Made by a program: the position numbers and the translations under genes. Below, piece after piece: positions 18,595 through 27,412 of a DNA stretch of 64,000 nt (its first letter is position 1; every line of letters begins with the position of its first letter). The notes under the pieces are model-generated. The model was not told where the DNA came from, searched no databases, and saw only the letters and a list, made by a program, of their open reading frames with translations. The stretch spans positions 1,772,001 through 1,836,000 of the forward strand of contig NZ_CP045687.1 of NCBI RefSeq assembly GCF_009601705.1. Reading direction: 5' to 3'. The stretch is from Sulfolobus sp. E5-1-F (GTDB lineage Archaea; Thermoproteota; Thermoprotei_A; Sulfolobales; Sulfolobaceae).

Positions 18595-20039
18595 TTTTTT
18601 TCCACTGTTGCATCCGAAATATTCTTCCAAACAATTTTATAACCTAAATAATCTATAACATCAACTATGTAATTTCCGTATTTTTTTACTAATGAAGAAA
18701 GTTGTGTATTTGAGAAATCTTCCTTTTTTAACTCTTCTATAAATGATTTCTTTATAGCGTAATTTTTTAGTACTATATAGTCTGATCTTTGCATCAACTT
18801 GCTTCTAATTACCTTTTCATCCACATTATACCTGGTTGATAATTCCTTAATCAAGATAATATCATCATTGATACCGCTCAAGTCGACATCCTCATTGATA
18901 TTTGCTTGAAAGTTTCTTAAAGCTGAATATAGTTTAACTATATCAACTTTTTTCTTAAATTTTATTACATTTAAAGTATCCGGTATATAGTTTTCATATG
19001 AAAGCTCTTCATTCAAGAGAACTAAAATAGGATATTTGAAGTTTCTAAGTTTCTCTAGCTTAGAATTTACATATTCTTTAGTCCAAAATCCCATTATCTC
19101 TACGTATACCTTAATATTGCCTTTACTGAGTACAAAATCCGGAAAATAGAGTCTTTTTTCTATCACTATAGGTTCAGGTTCCCTTACTATACTCCAATCC
19201 CTTATGACCCTTCTAAACTCCTCGTAGAACTTTTCCTCAATTGAACTATCAAATCTTTTCTCTATCTCTTGATCATTAATATACTTAAAAAGTTTAGAAT
19301 AACTACTGGAGAGTTCTAGCCTATAAGTTCTTCTTTTATTTTTGCCTAAAACTATATCAGCTATAATGGTCCACTTATTCTTAGAGACTAAAAACGGTAC
19401 TAGCGCAGCCAAATTTCTCCCATATTTTTCTGTCATCTTTACTAAGGATAATGGGCCAAAAATCTCTATTCTAAGTGGATTTTCATATGCTAAATACATT
19501 AATCCTAACATTTTTATTCTTCTAGCGATTTCTCTCCAGCCTTCACTAACTGAAACTGTGACCTTATACGCATTGAAAATAATGGTTTGTAAAAGGGAAA
19601 GATTGTAGATCTTTAATAGATCTTCAGGAGAAAATTTAGGGAGTTCTACTATTTTCTTTTCAACGTCAAGATCCTCATACATTACCTTTATGGGATCAAC
19701 ATGAAAAATGCTACTGACCTCTTTTAATATTTTCTCCTTAGTATTTTCCTCTAATGCTGGACCCCTACTAAATAATTGCCTACGCAATTCTATATAATCA
19801 ATCTTAGTCTCACTCTCAACTGTACAATATCTTAGATAAATTTTACCTAATCCCTTTACTAATTTATAATCATATATCTTAGATAAATATTTTAAATCTT
19901 CTAACACATCACCTACTTTTGCTCCTATTTTAAACATATTAATGACTTCCTTTGCTACATCTATGTCAGAGTCTGTAGCAAATAGCGGAATTATCCTTTG
20001 ATTTTCTATCTTAAACCTAGCCAGATCAGAGGTTAGCAT
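18591..20039 (-). CDS. bax1: Bax1-type nuclease, XPB partner (DUF790)
   Basis: 482 aa. Bax1 binds the archaeal XPB helicase and has structure-specific endonuclease activity in DNA repair. The opening 'MLTSDLARFKIENQRIIPLF' and the helical middle are typical of DUF790. A restriction-type nuclease core is visible at 'YFPDFVLSKGNIKVYVEIMGFW' (about 300-320): PD, then E-x-M-G-F-W, the Bax1 variant of PD-(D/E)xK. It overlaps the xpb gene by 14 bp, so both are made together. The 3' end overlaps the radical SAM gene by 4 bp. Confidence 0.92.
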   Translation of the reverse strand: MLTSDLARFKIENQRIIPLFATDSDIDVAKEVINMFKIGAKVGDVLEDLKYLSKIYDYKLVKGLGKIYLRYCTVESETKIDYIELRRQLFSRGPALEENTKEKILKEVSSIFHVDPIKVMYEDLDVEKKIVELPKFSPEDLLKIYNLSLLQTIIFNAYKVTVSVSEGWREIARRIKMLGLMYLAYENPLRIEIFGPLSLVKMTEKYGRNLAALVPFLVSKNKWTIIADIVLGKNKRRTYRLELSSSYSKLFKYINDQEIEKRFDSSIEEKFYEEFRRVIRDWSIVREPEPIVIEKRLYFPDFVLSKGNIKVYVEIMGFWTKEYVNSKLEKLRNFKYPILVLLNEELSYENYIPDTLNVIKFKKKVDIVKLYSALRNFQANINEDVDLSGINDDIILIKELSTRYNVDEKVIRSKLMQRSDYIVLKNYAIKKSFIEELKKEDFSNTQLSSLVKKYGNYIVDVIDYLGYKIVWKNISDATVEKN

Positions 20040-21360
20040 TTTGCCTTCGCCTTTTACTTAAATTATAATCACTAGTACCTTTAGTTATTATTTCTATCAG
20101 TCTAGCTTTTTTATTTTCTTTCTTCCTTAAGATTCTACCCAACCTCTGTATGAATTGCCTAGACGTTCCATAACCTCCTAAAACTATGGCAACAGAAGCA
20201 TCTGGAACGTCAATACCTTCATCAAGAACACTAGAAGTTACTATTACATTGTATTTTCCAGATCTAAATTTCTCAAGAATCTCTATTCTTTCTTGCTTAT
20301 TAGTCTTATATGTAATTGCAGGAATTAAGAATAGTCTTGATATTTCGTATGCCATCGACGTATTTCTAGTGAATATTATAATTTTCTCTCCATTTAGCTC
20401 CGTGAGTAAGTCTTTTAGCTTCTCTAACTTTGCTTTCGAATTTACAGCGATTTTAAGAGCTTCATGCCATGCTAATAACGCCTCTCTAGCTTCCTTATCC
20501 TTAGCTGCTAGCTTAATTAATTTGTTGAAATCATTCAACGATTTTAACTCAAGATTGCGTTGAGATAGAAATTTCTTTAGGATTCCTCTATAGTGCCTAT
20601 ATAATTTTTCTTCATCTTCAGTGAGATTTACATATATACGTTGGATTTCAAAATTTGAAAGATATTTCCCGACTAAGTTAGACACTGTGATCCTATACAC
20701 TATAGGCCCTACTAGTGAGGGATATAATTTATGCCTTCCGTCACTTCTTTCCGGCGTAGCAGTCAAACCTAATCTGTATGGTGCTGCTAAACCTTGAGCT
20801 ATTATGGAATATCCCTCTGAAGGTAGATGATGAACTTCATCAAAAATTACTAATCCAAACTTGTTTCCTATTTTCTCTAGCTGGGTATACGCTGAATCAT
20901 ATGTAATTACAGTTATTCCTTTAAGTTCATCATATCCTCCTCCTATCCTTCCTGCCTCAACTCCAAGTAACTCTTTTATATTTTCATACCATTGCTGTAA
21001 TAAATCGATTGTAGGTACTACTATTAATGTTGCGAGCCTAACCAGAGCTATGGCCTTTAATCCTATTACAGTTTTTCCACCTCCAGTGGGAATCACTATT
21101 ATGCCAAGCTTACTCTTTAGCCATGTGTTCAAAGCCTCTCGCTGATATTCCCTTAATCTTATTCGATCTAAAATCAAAGGAAAAGGTAATAATTCTAGAA
21201 CGTTATCCTCTACTTCAACATGAGATCTCTTGAAGTAAGAAAGGACTTCTCGATACTTATTCGCTTGCCCTATATAACACTTAAACTCATCATTCCAAGT
21301 TAAACCGGGAGCTGAAAAATCAGACAGTAATAAACCTTTAAAATATCGTAATCGTACCAC
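20026..21360 (-). CDS. xpb: XPB-family DNA helicase
   Basis: 444 aa. Superfamily 2 3'-5' helicase of nucleotide excision repair. Motif I PTGGGKT (about 91-97), motif II DEVHH (about 178-182; XPB has DEVH), motif III LTATPER, an RED-like region in 'TPERSDGRHKL', a thumb-like insert (about 250-300) and motif VI 'QFIQRLGRILR' (about 405-415). The short N-terminal damage-recognition domain precedes 'LREYQREAL'. First gene of the xpb-bax1 unit. Confidence 0.95.
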   Translation of the reverse strand: MVRLRYFKGLLLSDFSAPGLTWNDEFKCYIGQANKYREVLSYFKRSHVEVEDNVLELLPFPLILDRIRLREYQREALNTWLKSKLGIIVIPTGGGKTVIGLKAIALVRLATLIVVPTIDLLQQWYENIKELLGVEAGRIGGGYDELKGITVITYDSAYTQLEKIGNKFGLVIFDEVHHLPSEGYSIIAQGLAAPYRLGLTATPERSDGRHKLYPSLVGPIVYRITVSNLVGKYLSNFEIQRIYVNLTEDEEKLYRHYRGILKKFLSQRNLELKSLNDFNKLIKLAAKDKEAREALLAWHEALKIAVNSKAKLEKLKDLLTELNGEKIIIFTRNTSMAYEISRLFLIPAITYKTNKQERIEILEKFRSGKYNVIVTSSVLDEGIDVPDASVAIVLGGYGTSRQFIQRLGRILRKKENKKARLIEIITKGTSDYNLSKRRRQNANL

Positions 21361-21439
21361 GATATAATGAATAGTTTGAGCAGTTATAAAGGGAGATGTT
21401 CAGAAATGTTTAAATATGCTTATACTATATCTTATATTA

Positions 21440-22531
21440 ATGAAAGGTGCAATATTGTATAAATATAATGAACCATTAATTATTGAAGATAATATTCAAA
21501 TAGATAAACCTAAGGCTGGTGAAATCAAAATTAGAATTGAAGCAACTGGCCTATGTCATTCAGATGTAAACGTATTTGAGGGAAAAACCCCGGTCCCTCC
21601 ACCAGTTATTGCAGGACATGAAATATCTGGTATTGTGGAGGAGGTAGGAGATAACGTCACGGAGTTTAAACCTGGCGATAGAGTTATATCAGCATTTATC
21701 CATCCTTGTGGTAAATGTAAAAATTGTATCATGGGAAATGAGAATTTATGCGAAGTTTTTGCAAAAAACCGACTAAACGGAACATTACTAGATGGTACTA
21801 CTAGATTACACTTTAGGGATGGTACTCCAATAAGGGCATTTTTAGGAGGAGGATTTGCAGAATATGTAATAGTACCTCATACTGCGCTCACTAAAGTTCC
21901 AGAAGATTTAGATTTGAAAAAGGTTGCAGTATTGGGTTGTGCGGGCTTAACTGCTTATGGTGCTGTAAATTCAGCTAGAATAGAACCTGGTGAAACAGTT
22001 GCTGTAATTGGAGTTGGCGGTGTTGGATTGTCTGTAATACAGATGTTAAAGATCGCTGGTGCAGGCAGAATAATAGCAATTGGGACTAGAAAATGGAAAT
22101 TAGAAAAAGCGTTAGAACTAGGGGCTAGTGATGTAGTTAACTCTAAGGAGACTGATGTTATTAGAGCAGTCAAGAATATAACCGGTGGGGGACCTGATGT
22201 TGTAATAGAGATAGCAGGGACTACCGAAACAGTGAAAATGTCTTTAGATATGGTTAGAATAGGAGGAAAGGTAGTACTAGTAGGATTACCTCCAACTACT
22301 GCTGAAATTCCAATTAGAATAGCAAGTATAGTTAGAGGAGGTATTAAAATTATAGGAGACTATGGTGGGAGGCCCAGAGTGGATATGCCTAGACTTATTG
22401 AGCTTGTAAGATTGGGAAAATATGACCCTAATGCATTAGTTACAGGGAAATTTAGATTAGAAGAAATTAACGAGGCAGTAAAATTATTAGAGCAAGGAGA
22501 GGCAATAAGAAGTTTAATAATTCCTAATTAA
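21440..22531 (+). CDS. Zinc-dependent medium-chain alcohol dehydrogenase
   Basis: 363 aa from the ATG at 21440. Catalytic zinc ligands: Cys in 'GLCHSDV' (about 36), His/Glu in 'GHEISG' (about 61). Structural zinc: four cysteines in [15 protein letters not shown] (about 91-105). NAD(P) site GVGGVGLS (about 187-194). Oxidises alcohols or reduces aldehydes; substrate unknown. The ORF could open at 21416, but that adds a hydrophobic MLILYLIL not found in the family, and a TATA-like TTTAAATATGC precedes 21420. Ends 4 bp inside the convergent DUF131-like gene. Confidence 0.9.
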   Translation: MKGAILYKYNEPLIIEDNIQIDKPKAGEIKIRIEATGLCHSDVNVFEGKTPVPPPVIAGHEISGIVEEVGDNVTEFKPGDRVISAFIHPCGKCKNCIMGNENLCEVFAKNRLNGTLLDGTTRLHFRDGTPIRAFLGGGFAEYVIVPHTALTKVPEDLDLKKVAVLGCAGLTAYGAVNSARIEPGETVAVIGVGGVGLSVIQMLKIAGAGRIIAIGTRKWKLEKALELGASDVVNSKETDVIRAVKNITGGGPDVVIEIAGTTETVKMSLDMVRIGGKVVLVGLPPTTAEIPIRIASIVRGGIKIIGDYGGRPRVDMPRLIELVRLGKYDPNALVTGKFRLEEINEAVKLLEQGEAIRSLIIPN

Positions 22532-22809
22532 AATGGAGCTCTGGCAGTTTTTCTTCCAATTATAAACATTATTAAATAAATAATTAACATTATTATGGTA
22601 AATACAACACCAACTATAATTAGGTTACTTAAGACTGATGGTGGGACATTGCCAAATGCTATTGGAATTGGCCCTAATAACACTAATCCTGCGAATTGCG
22701 GAGAAGATGAAGTAGTTGTCTGTGGAGTTTGAACTTGTGATACCACACCTAGGAAGAGTAGAATGAAACCAAGAAATATTAATGTGAGACCAGCCGCAAT
22801 TAACTTCAT
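22528..22809 (-). CDS. TIGR00304/DUF131 small membrane protein
   Basis: 93 aa with two membrane helices (about 4-25 and 60-85). The central '[14 protein letters not shown]' is the signature of this archaeal family of unknown role. The segment between helices is Thr/Ser/Gln-rich. It is transcribed alone, divergent from the SelB-like gene. Confidence 0.8.
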   Translation of the reverse strand: MKLIAAGLTLIFLGFILLFLGVVSQVQTPQTTTSSSPQFAGLVLLGPIPIAFGNVPPSVLSNLIIVGVVFTIIMLIIYLIMFIIGRKTARAPF

Positions 22810-22859
22810 ATGTTAATCTTTTGTTATAAGCTTTATAAACTTTATATTAAGGTGAGCGT

Positions 22860-23765
22860 ATGTATTATGGGAGTGTAATTACAGTCTTATCGTCAGATAA
22901 GAATAAAGTGACTGAGATTGCTGAAAAATTAGGTAAACTTCATGAAACCGCCAATACTAAAATATATTATCGAAAAAAAGGTGAATATATCAGATCAATC
23001 CTATTAACTACAGAGTATCCAGAAAAAATTATAGATCTAGCTGAAGCATTATCGCTTTCGTCCACTGCGATATTATATATACCAGAAACTTTAACGTGGA
23101 TGGATGGAGAACTAGCACTTCTAATTGATTCTCTAAATACACATAATAAAATAGTAATATCTAACCTAGATAGAGGTAAAATAAATAATATTTTAAGTTC
23201 TTTAAGCTCCTTTATTAAATTCGAACTATACAATGATATTTCCGACTTAAGCGAGACGAAAGAGGAGGACAAGGGAATAGTTTATGTAGATAGAGTATTT
23301 ACAGTCAAAGGTGTTGGAACTGTAGTTACTGGATTCTCATTTACAAATGTTGAAACTCATGATAAATTGGTAGCGTTACCTTATAATAAGGAGGTTGAAA
23401 TAAAGAGTATTCAAGTTTTAGATGAGGATCAAAAAAGTGTTTCGACTGGAATTAGGGTAGGGTTTGCTCTGAAAAACGTAAAAGAAGAGGAAATAGAAGA
23501 TTTAATGTATTTGGTTAAGCCAAATGTTAAGGTTACAAAAGAAATAGAAGGACAAATAACTAATTACAAATGGTCCACTATAAATCAAGGGCAAAATCAC
23601 ATAATAGTTAAGGGTCATGCAATAAGTGTTAATATAAAAATCGATAATCAAAAAGCTAAGATTATTTCATCTGTTCCAATACCTATCGTTGAAAATAGGA
23701 TACCCATCTTAAACGTTAACGTAAGACAAGGAAAACCAAGAGTATCTGGGTATATTAATTTATAA
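22860..23765 (+). CDS. SelB-like / EF-Tu-related protein lacking GTPase motifs
   Basis: 301 aa. The second half is a translation-factor domain II/III: 'VDRVFTVKGVGTVVTGF' at about 141-157 is the domain II signature of SelB and EF-Tu, followed by beta-barrel strands. The first ~130 residues occupy the place of the G domain and keep an alpha/beta pattern, but there is no GxxxxGKS, no DxxG and no NKxD. It therefore cannot bind GTP in the normal way. Sulfolobales do not use selenocysteine, so a reassigned role in translation or RNA binding is likely. Followed 15 bp later by a small gene. Confidence 0.8.
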   Translation: MYYGSVITVLSSDKNKVTEIAEKLGKLHETANTKIYYRKKGEYIRSILLTTEYPEKIIDLAEALSLSSTAILYIPETLTWMDGELALLIDSLNTHNKIVISNLDRGKINNILSSLSSFIKFELYNDISDLSETKEEDKGIVYVDRVFTVKGVGTVVTGFSFTNVETHDKLVALPYNKEVEIKSIQVLDEDQKSVSTGIRVGFALKNVKEEEIEDLMYLVKPNVKVTKEIEGQITNYKWSTINQGQNHIIVKGHAISVNIKIDNQKAKIISSVPIPIVENRIPILNVNVRQGKPRVSGYINL

Positions 23766-23780
23766 GTTAATTACTATAAT

Positions 23781-24044
23781 ATGGAAAACGCAATTTTAGC
23801 TGCATATAAGAAGGCGAAGGAACTAAATAATGATGGTGAAGTTCACCTTTTTAAAGATGAAAACGGTGCATACTATCTAGTCATAGTTAGAACGGCTAAT
23901 TGCAAAGAAAAGTCTAAACTAATAGATGCAATCTACGATGAGGTATACAAATATACTAACGAGACTAACCTTATAATTCTAATTATGTCTAAGAGTGCTT
24001 ACAAGGCCTTTGCTGATCAAAATTTAGAAGAAATAGAAGTATAG
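23781..24044 (+). CDS. Hypothetical protein, 87 aa, downstream of the SelB-like gene
   Basis: Not recognised. Compact alpha/beta pattern with one helix at 1-16, strands around 'EVHLFKDENGAYYLVIVRTA' and 'LIILIMSKSAYKAF'. One Cys. Probably co-transcribed with the SelB-like gene (15-bp gap) and ends one base before the convergent HerA-like gene. No motif for catalysis. Confidence 0.65.
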   Translation: MENAILAAYKKAKELNNDGEVHLFKDENGAYYLVIVRTANCKEKSKLIDAIYDEVYKYTNETNLIILIMSKSAYKAFADQNLEEIEV

Positions 24045-25793
24045 TCATAACTTACTTATTTTATCTTTTAATAAATCTAGATTATTTTCCGCTGCAAAGA
24101 ATACTGGGACATCATGAGGGAGAGCCGATTTGAAGCTTACTAATAACCATTGTCCTGGTTCCAGTTCTAGAGTCTTATCTAAGAGCATATCGCTTATCCC
24201 AAAAGTTTCGGCCAATAACTGTCTATCGTAAGGCCTAGGAAGCGTACTTATGAAGTAAGAGTGTAGTTGTTGTAGTGCGTTAGTGTTTAGATAAGCTAAT
24301 CTTTGAGTACTTATGAGAGAGTGTAAATGATACTTTCTTCCATGTCTAAGTAATTTCTCTATGGCAGTGCTTGAAGCTTCACTTTTATCTTTTTGTTTGG
24401 TATCGTAAGGTATAAACTCTTGAGCTTCATCGATTACGAATAGTACTTTAGGATTGTCAGAATACATTCTCTTTCTCCTATTGTAGATTTGATTAATTAC
24501 AGTCGCAACTACTTGCCTTCCCTCCTCTAGGTTAGGGAGTTCTAAAATGAATAATCTAGGTGAGTCCTTGGAAGAGTCTAAAATTTCTATTGCTAAATTT
24601 TCTATATCATAATCTTCAGTTTCTCTAATACCAAGTGAGATGTATGCTCTTATACCAGATATAAATGTAAACAGTGACGAATTCTCCTTTAAATGTGCAT
24701 CTTTCCCTAAATTTTCTATTTCATCCAGTAGCTTGTTAATAGAGTCATCTATGATATCATCTACTGTTAGTTTTCTTTCTCTCATGAAATTATCTAACTT
24801 ACTTAGAAAAGTGTAAAATAGTGGTTTCTGGGATATAGCAGTATATTTATCTTCTATTTGCTTTTTGACTAGATCTATTAAATCAGCATAAGTTAAGTAG
24901 GAAAAACCTTCAGGTGGAACATATAACTGTTTCATTTTTTCATTTTGATGTAAAATTTCTGCACCTTTTTTTATCTTATCTCTAATATCTATAATATCAT
25001 CAGGGATCACGTGACTTCTTAAAAATTTTCTACTCGCATCAACTGGATTGGGAGGAACTCTATCTAAGCTTACGACTCTAGATGGAACTTCAAGCAACTT
25101 ATCTAAGAGAAGTATTGCATACTCCATTGATACATCAAATATTACAACTTTAGTGTCGGGTATGTTATCTAATACTTTTCTCGCTATTAAGGACGCTAAA
25201 TTTGATTTACCAGAACCCGTAAAGGCGAAAATTCCTAGGTGGTACTTTATTGCTTTTTCTAGATTTATTTCTAGAGAAAGTTCTTCATGTAGAATGTTTC
25301 CTAAACTTATATTACTATTTGCACAGACAAATGATGCATATGCCTTTTTATTCAAAATCTTAACAGAGGAACCCAATAAAGGTGGGAAATATCCTTTTTT
25401 GAATTGAATATTATTCGAATTCACTTCAAGAATATATCCTAAGGGATAAGTTATTGAATCTATCCATATTTCTTTCTCATCTTTCGAATACCAACTTTCA
25501 CTAACTTTTTTCATGATTTCATTTCTAATCTCCTTAGGTATTGTAGAGTCCAGATTTATCATACCATAGTGCATTGGAATAATATCCGCAACTTCTAAAA
25601 TCAGATAGCTATTTTCCTTTATTGTATTTACAGCAAGCAATTTTCCTATACCTAATTTATCCTTTAGCGAGAAGGGAAATTCTACTATATAATTTCTAAA
25701 AGATATTGTACCCCTGCCATCAGATGTTTGTCTAGTTATTATTTTGGCTTCTCTTAGTTTTCCCTCTTCTTCTTCAAAAATACTTTCCATCAT
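24045..25793 (-). CDS. HerA/FtsK-like hexameric ATPase
   Basis: 582 aa. N-terminal HAS-barrel-like region (about 1-120), then the HerA ATPase core with Walker A '[12 protein letters not shown]' (about 189-200), Walker B '[11 protein letters not shown]' (about 449-459), sensor-like '[10 protein letters not shown]' and a C-terminal arginine-containing '[11 protein letters not shown]'. HerA translocates DNA and works with NurA in end resection. It overlaps the NurA-like gene by 20 bp. It is longer than the ~500-aa HerA of the Mre11-Rad50 operon, which is not in this window, so this is probably a paralogue. Confidence 0.87.
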   Translation of the reverse strand: MMESIFEEEEGKLREAKIITRQTSDGRGTISFRNYIVEFPFSLKDKLGIGKLLAVNTIKENSYLILEVADIIPMHYGMINLDSTIPKEIRNEIMKKVSESWYSKDEKEIWIDSITYPLGYILEVNSNNIQFKKGYFPPLLGSSVKILNKKAYASFVCANSNISLGNILHEELSLEINLEKAIKYHLGIFAFTGSGKSNLASLIARKVLDNIPDTKVVIFDVSMEYAILLLDKLLEVPSRVVSLDRVPPNPVDASRKFLRSHVIPDDIIDIRDKIKKGAEILHQNEKMKQLYVPPEGFSYLTYADLIDLVKKQIEDKYTAISQKPLFYTFLSKLDNFMRERKLTVDDIIDDSINKLLDEIENLGKDAHLKENSSLFTFISGIRAYISLGIRETEDYDIENLAIEILDSSKDSPRLFILELPNLEEGRQVVATVINQIYNRRKRMYSDNPKVLFVIDEAQEFIPYDTKQKDKSEASSTAIEKLLRHGRKYHLHSLISTQRLAYLNTNALQQLHSYFISTLPRPYDRQLLAETFGISDMLLDKTLELEPGQWLLVSFKSALPHDVPVFFAAENNLDLLKDKISKL

Positions 25794-26526
25794 TTCTTAA
25801 TCTCTCAATCCAACTTCTAAATTCTCTGTATCTAATATTACTTTGCAGACTGTTGAGAGTTAATAACTTGCTTAATTTATTTCTGTAATATTTCACTAAC
25901 TTATCTGCTAAAAATAATGGATAATTATACCCTAAGCTTTCTGGTATTGATTCCTTAGCTAGATTATATATTAGGTAAAGCAATTCTTCTTGATTTTCTA
26001 CAAAAACTTGAGACTCTATGTAGAATACCCACGAGAATGGGAACAGTTTAAAATATCCATAAATCATATCACCATGTTTTTCAGTAATTATTAGCCAAGG
26101 AGGATTTTCTATTTTATTCAGAGTTTCCCTTTTTACTATATCAAAATCCTTTACAATTCCGATGGAATTTTTAGGAACAGAAATACCTAAAGATTTGTCG
26201 AATGATAGTTTCCTATCGAAAAATATTAAATCAACTTCATTTTCTTTCATACTGGAGTATTCTAGTTCTCTCATCCTCTTTTCTGCTTCACAAATACATA
26301 GCTCGTCATTAACTGAAATATCCTCTATAGTAAATTTGAAATCCTTAAATATTCTACCTTTGACTATGCCTATTACTATATATGCTCCCTTATTTCCTTC
26401 CAAAATAATGTCAGAGAAGGTTCCATCAATTGCAGCAAACGTTAACTCTCTATTCAGAAAGTAATTTTTGTCTGATCTCAATCTTACTATTGTGCTAAAA
26501 TCACCACTATCAATGTTTGATGACAT
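25774..26526 (-). CDS. NurA-like 5'-3' nuclease
   Basis: 250 aa from the ATG at 26526. The metal-binding aspartate is in 'AAIDGTFSD' (Asp34), the NurA DGS-type motif, and the C-terminal '[17 protein letters not shown]' matches the NurA ending. NurA is a manganese-dependent nuclease that acts with HerA. A longer reading frame opens at 26793 but that extension is antisense to the thiR coding region and Cys/Ser-rich, so I rejected it. The chosen start overlaps the start of thiR by 14 bp on the other strand, which is unusual. Confidence 0.82.
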   Translation of the reverse strand: MSSNIDSGDFSTIVRLRSDKNYFLNRELTFAAIDGTFSDIILEGNKGAYIVIGIVKGRIFKDFKFTIEDISVNDELCICEAEKRMRELEYSSMKENEVDLIFFDRKLSFDKSLGISVPKNSIGIVKDFDIVKRETLNKIENPPWLIITEKHGDMIYGYFKLFPFSWVFYIESQVFVENQEELLYLIYNLAKESIPESLGYNYPLFLADKLVKYYRNKLSKLLTLNSLQSNIRYREFRSWIERLRNDGKYF

Positions 26527-27412
26527 ATTCATACCATCAATTAGAGTATTAGAGGCTAAAAGACTTAGGGAACTACATATGAGCCAAACAAGGATTGCTA
26601 ATCTTTTAGGAGTAAGCCAACCAGCAGTAAAACAATACTTAGATGAAGACGAAAATTCGTATATTAAAAGATTACAGAATTTGGGACTAACACATGAGGA
26701 AATAGAAGATTTTCTGGATAAACTTACACAATTACTGATGAATGGTGATTCTAAACAAGTAATGCAATATATCAGTATGTTTTTCCTTTCCAATCTAGGT
26801 AGGCTAAAATTCTGTAAATATCACAAAATGGTTGATAGTGAAATTCCAGTTGATTGTGATATTTGTAAGAGTCTATACAAAGAGAATGAAGAAGAAATGA
26901 TGGAACTTGCACTATCACTGCTTCAAAACGAGTCTGTAGCGGAATTAATCCCAGAAGTTTTGAGCAATTTAGCCTTTGCAAAAGCTAACGCTAAGAAGGA
27001 AGAAGATGTACTTGCAATTCCAGGGAGAATAACTAAAATTAGAAACTTACCAACACCCGCCTCTAAACCGATGTGGGGAGGAAGTAAACATTTAGCAAAG
27101 GTACTATTATCAGTGATGAAAAATCATCCCACTGTGAGATCGGTTATGAATATCAAGTATAATGAGAAAGTGGAAATGGTATTGAAGGAAATTGGTTATA
27201 AATTTAAGAAAGTAGGTCCTCAGAACGATATAGGTAATGATAGAATAGCTGAAACAATAGCCACAGTATTTGATGAAGGTACAGATGCGGTAATACATTT
27301 AGGCGGTACTGGTATTGAGGCCAACACTTACGTTTTTGGCAAAGATCCGTTAGAAGTTGTAAGGAAGATCATAAATATTGCAGTTAGGTATAAAGAAATT
27401 TCCTCGCCTTAA
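26513..27412 (+). CDS. thiR: Thiamin-pathway transcriptional regulator, HTH-ThiN (ThiR-like)
   Basis: 299 aa from the ATG at 26513. N-terminal HTH with '[20 protein letters not shown]' (about 25-44), a middle region with a small cysteine cluster (CKYH..CDIC, about 105-125), and a C-terminal ThiN domain starting near 'VLAIPGRITKIRNLPTPASKP' and including 'MWGGSKHLA', 'GNDRIAETI' and 'VIHLGGTGIE'. In archaea this HTH-ThiN fusion binds thiamin phosphate and represses thiamin genes, while free ThiN or ThiD-ThiN are enzymes. thi4, a plausible target, is at 49722. The last 29 bp overlap the MMPL gene. Confidence 0.87.
   Translation: MFDDIFIPSIRVLEAKRLRELHMSQTRIANLLGVSQPAVKQYLDEDENSYIKRLQNLGLTHEEIEDFLDKLTQLLMNGDSKQVMQYISMFFLSNLGRLKFCKYHKMVDSEIPVDCDICKSLYKENEEEMMELALSLLQNESVAELIPEVLSNLAFAKANAKKEEDVLAIPGRITKIRNLPTPASKPMWGGSKHLAKVLLSVMKNHPTVRSVMNIKYNEKVEMVLKEIGYKFKKVGPQNDIGNDRIAETIATVFDEGTDAVIHLGGTGIEANTYVFGKDPLEVVRKIINIAVRYKEISSP

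Noticed and set aside
26527-26793. N-terminal extension of the NurA-like reading frame
   Set aside because: It is fully antisense to thiR coding DNA, Cys/Ser-rich and unlike NurA; the ATG at 26526 precedes the DGT motif at the expected distance.
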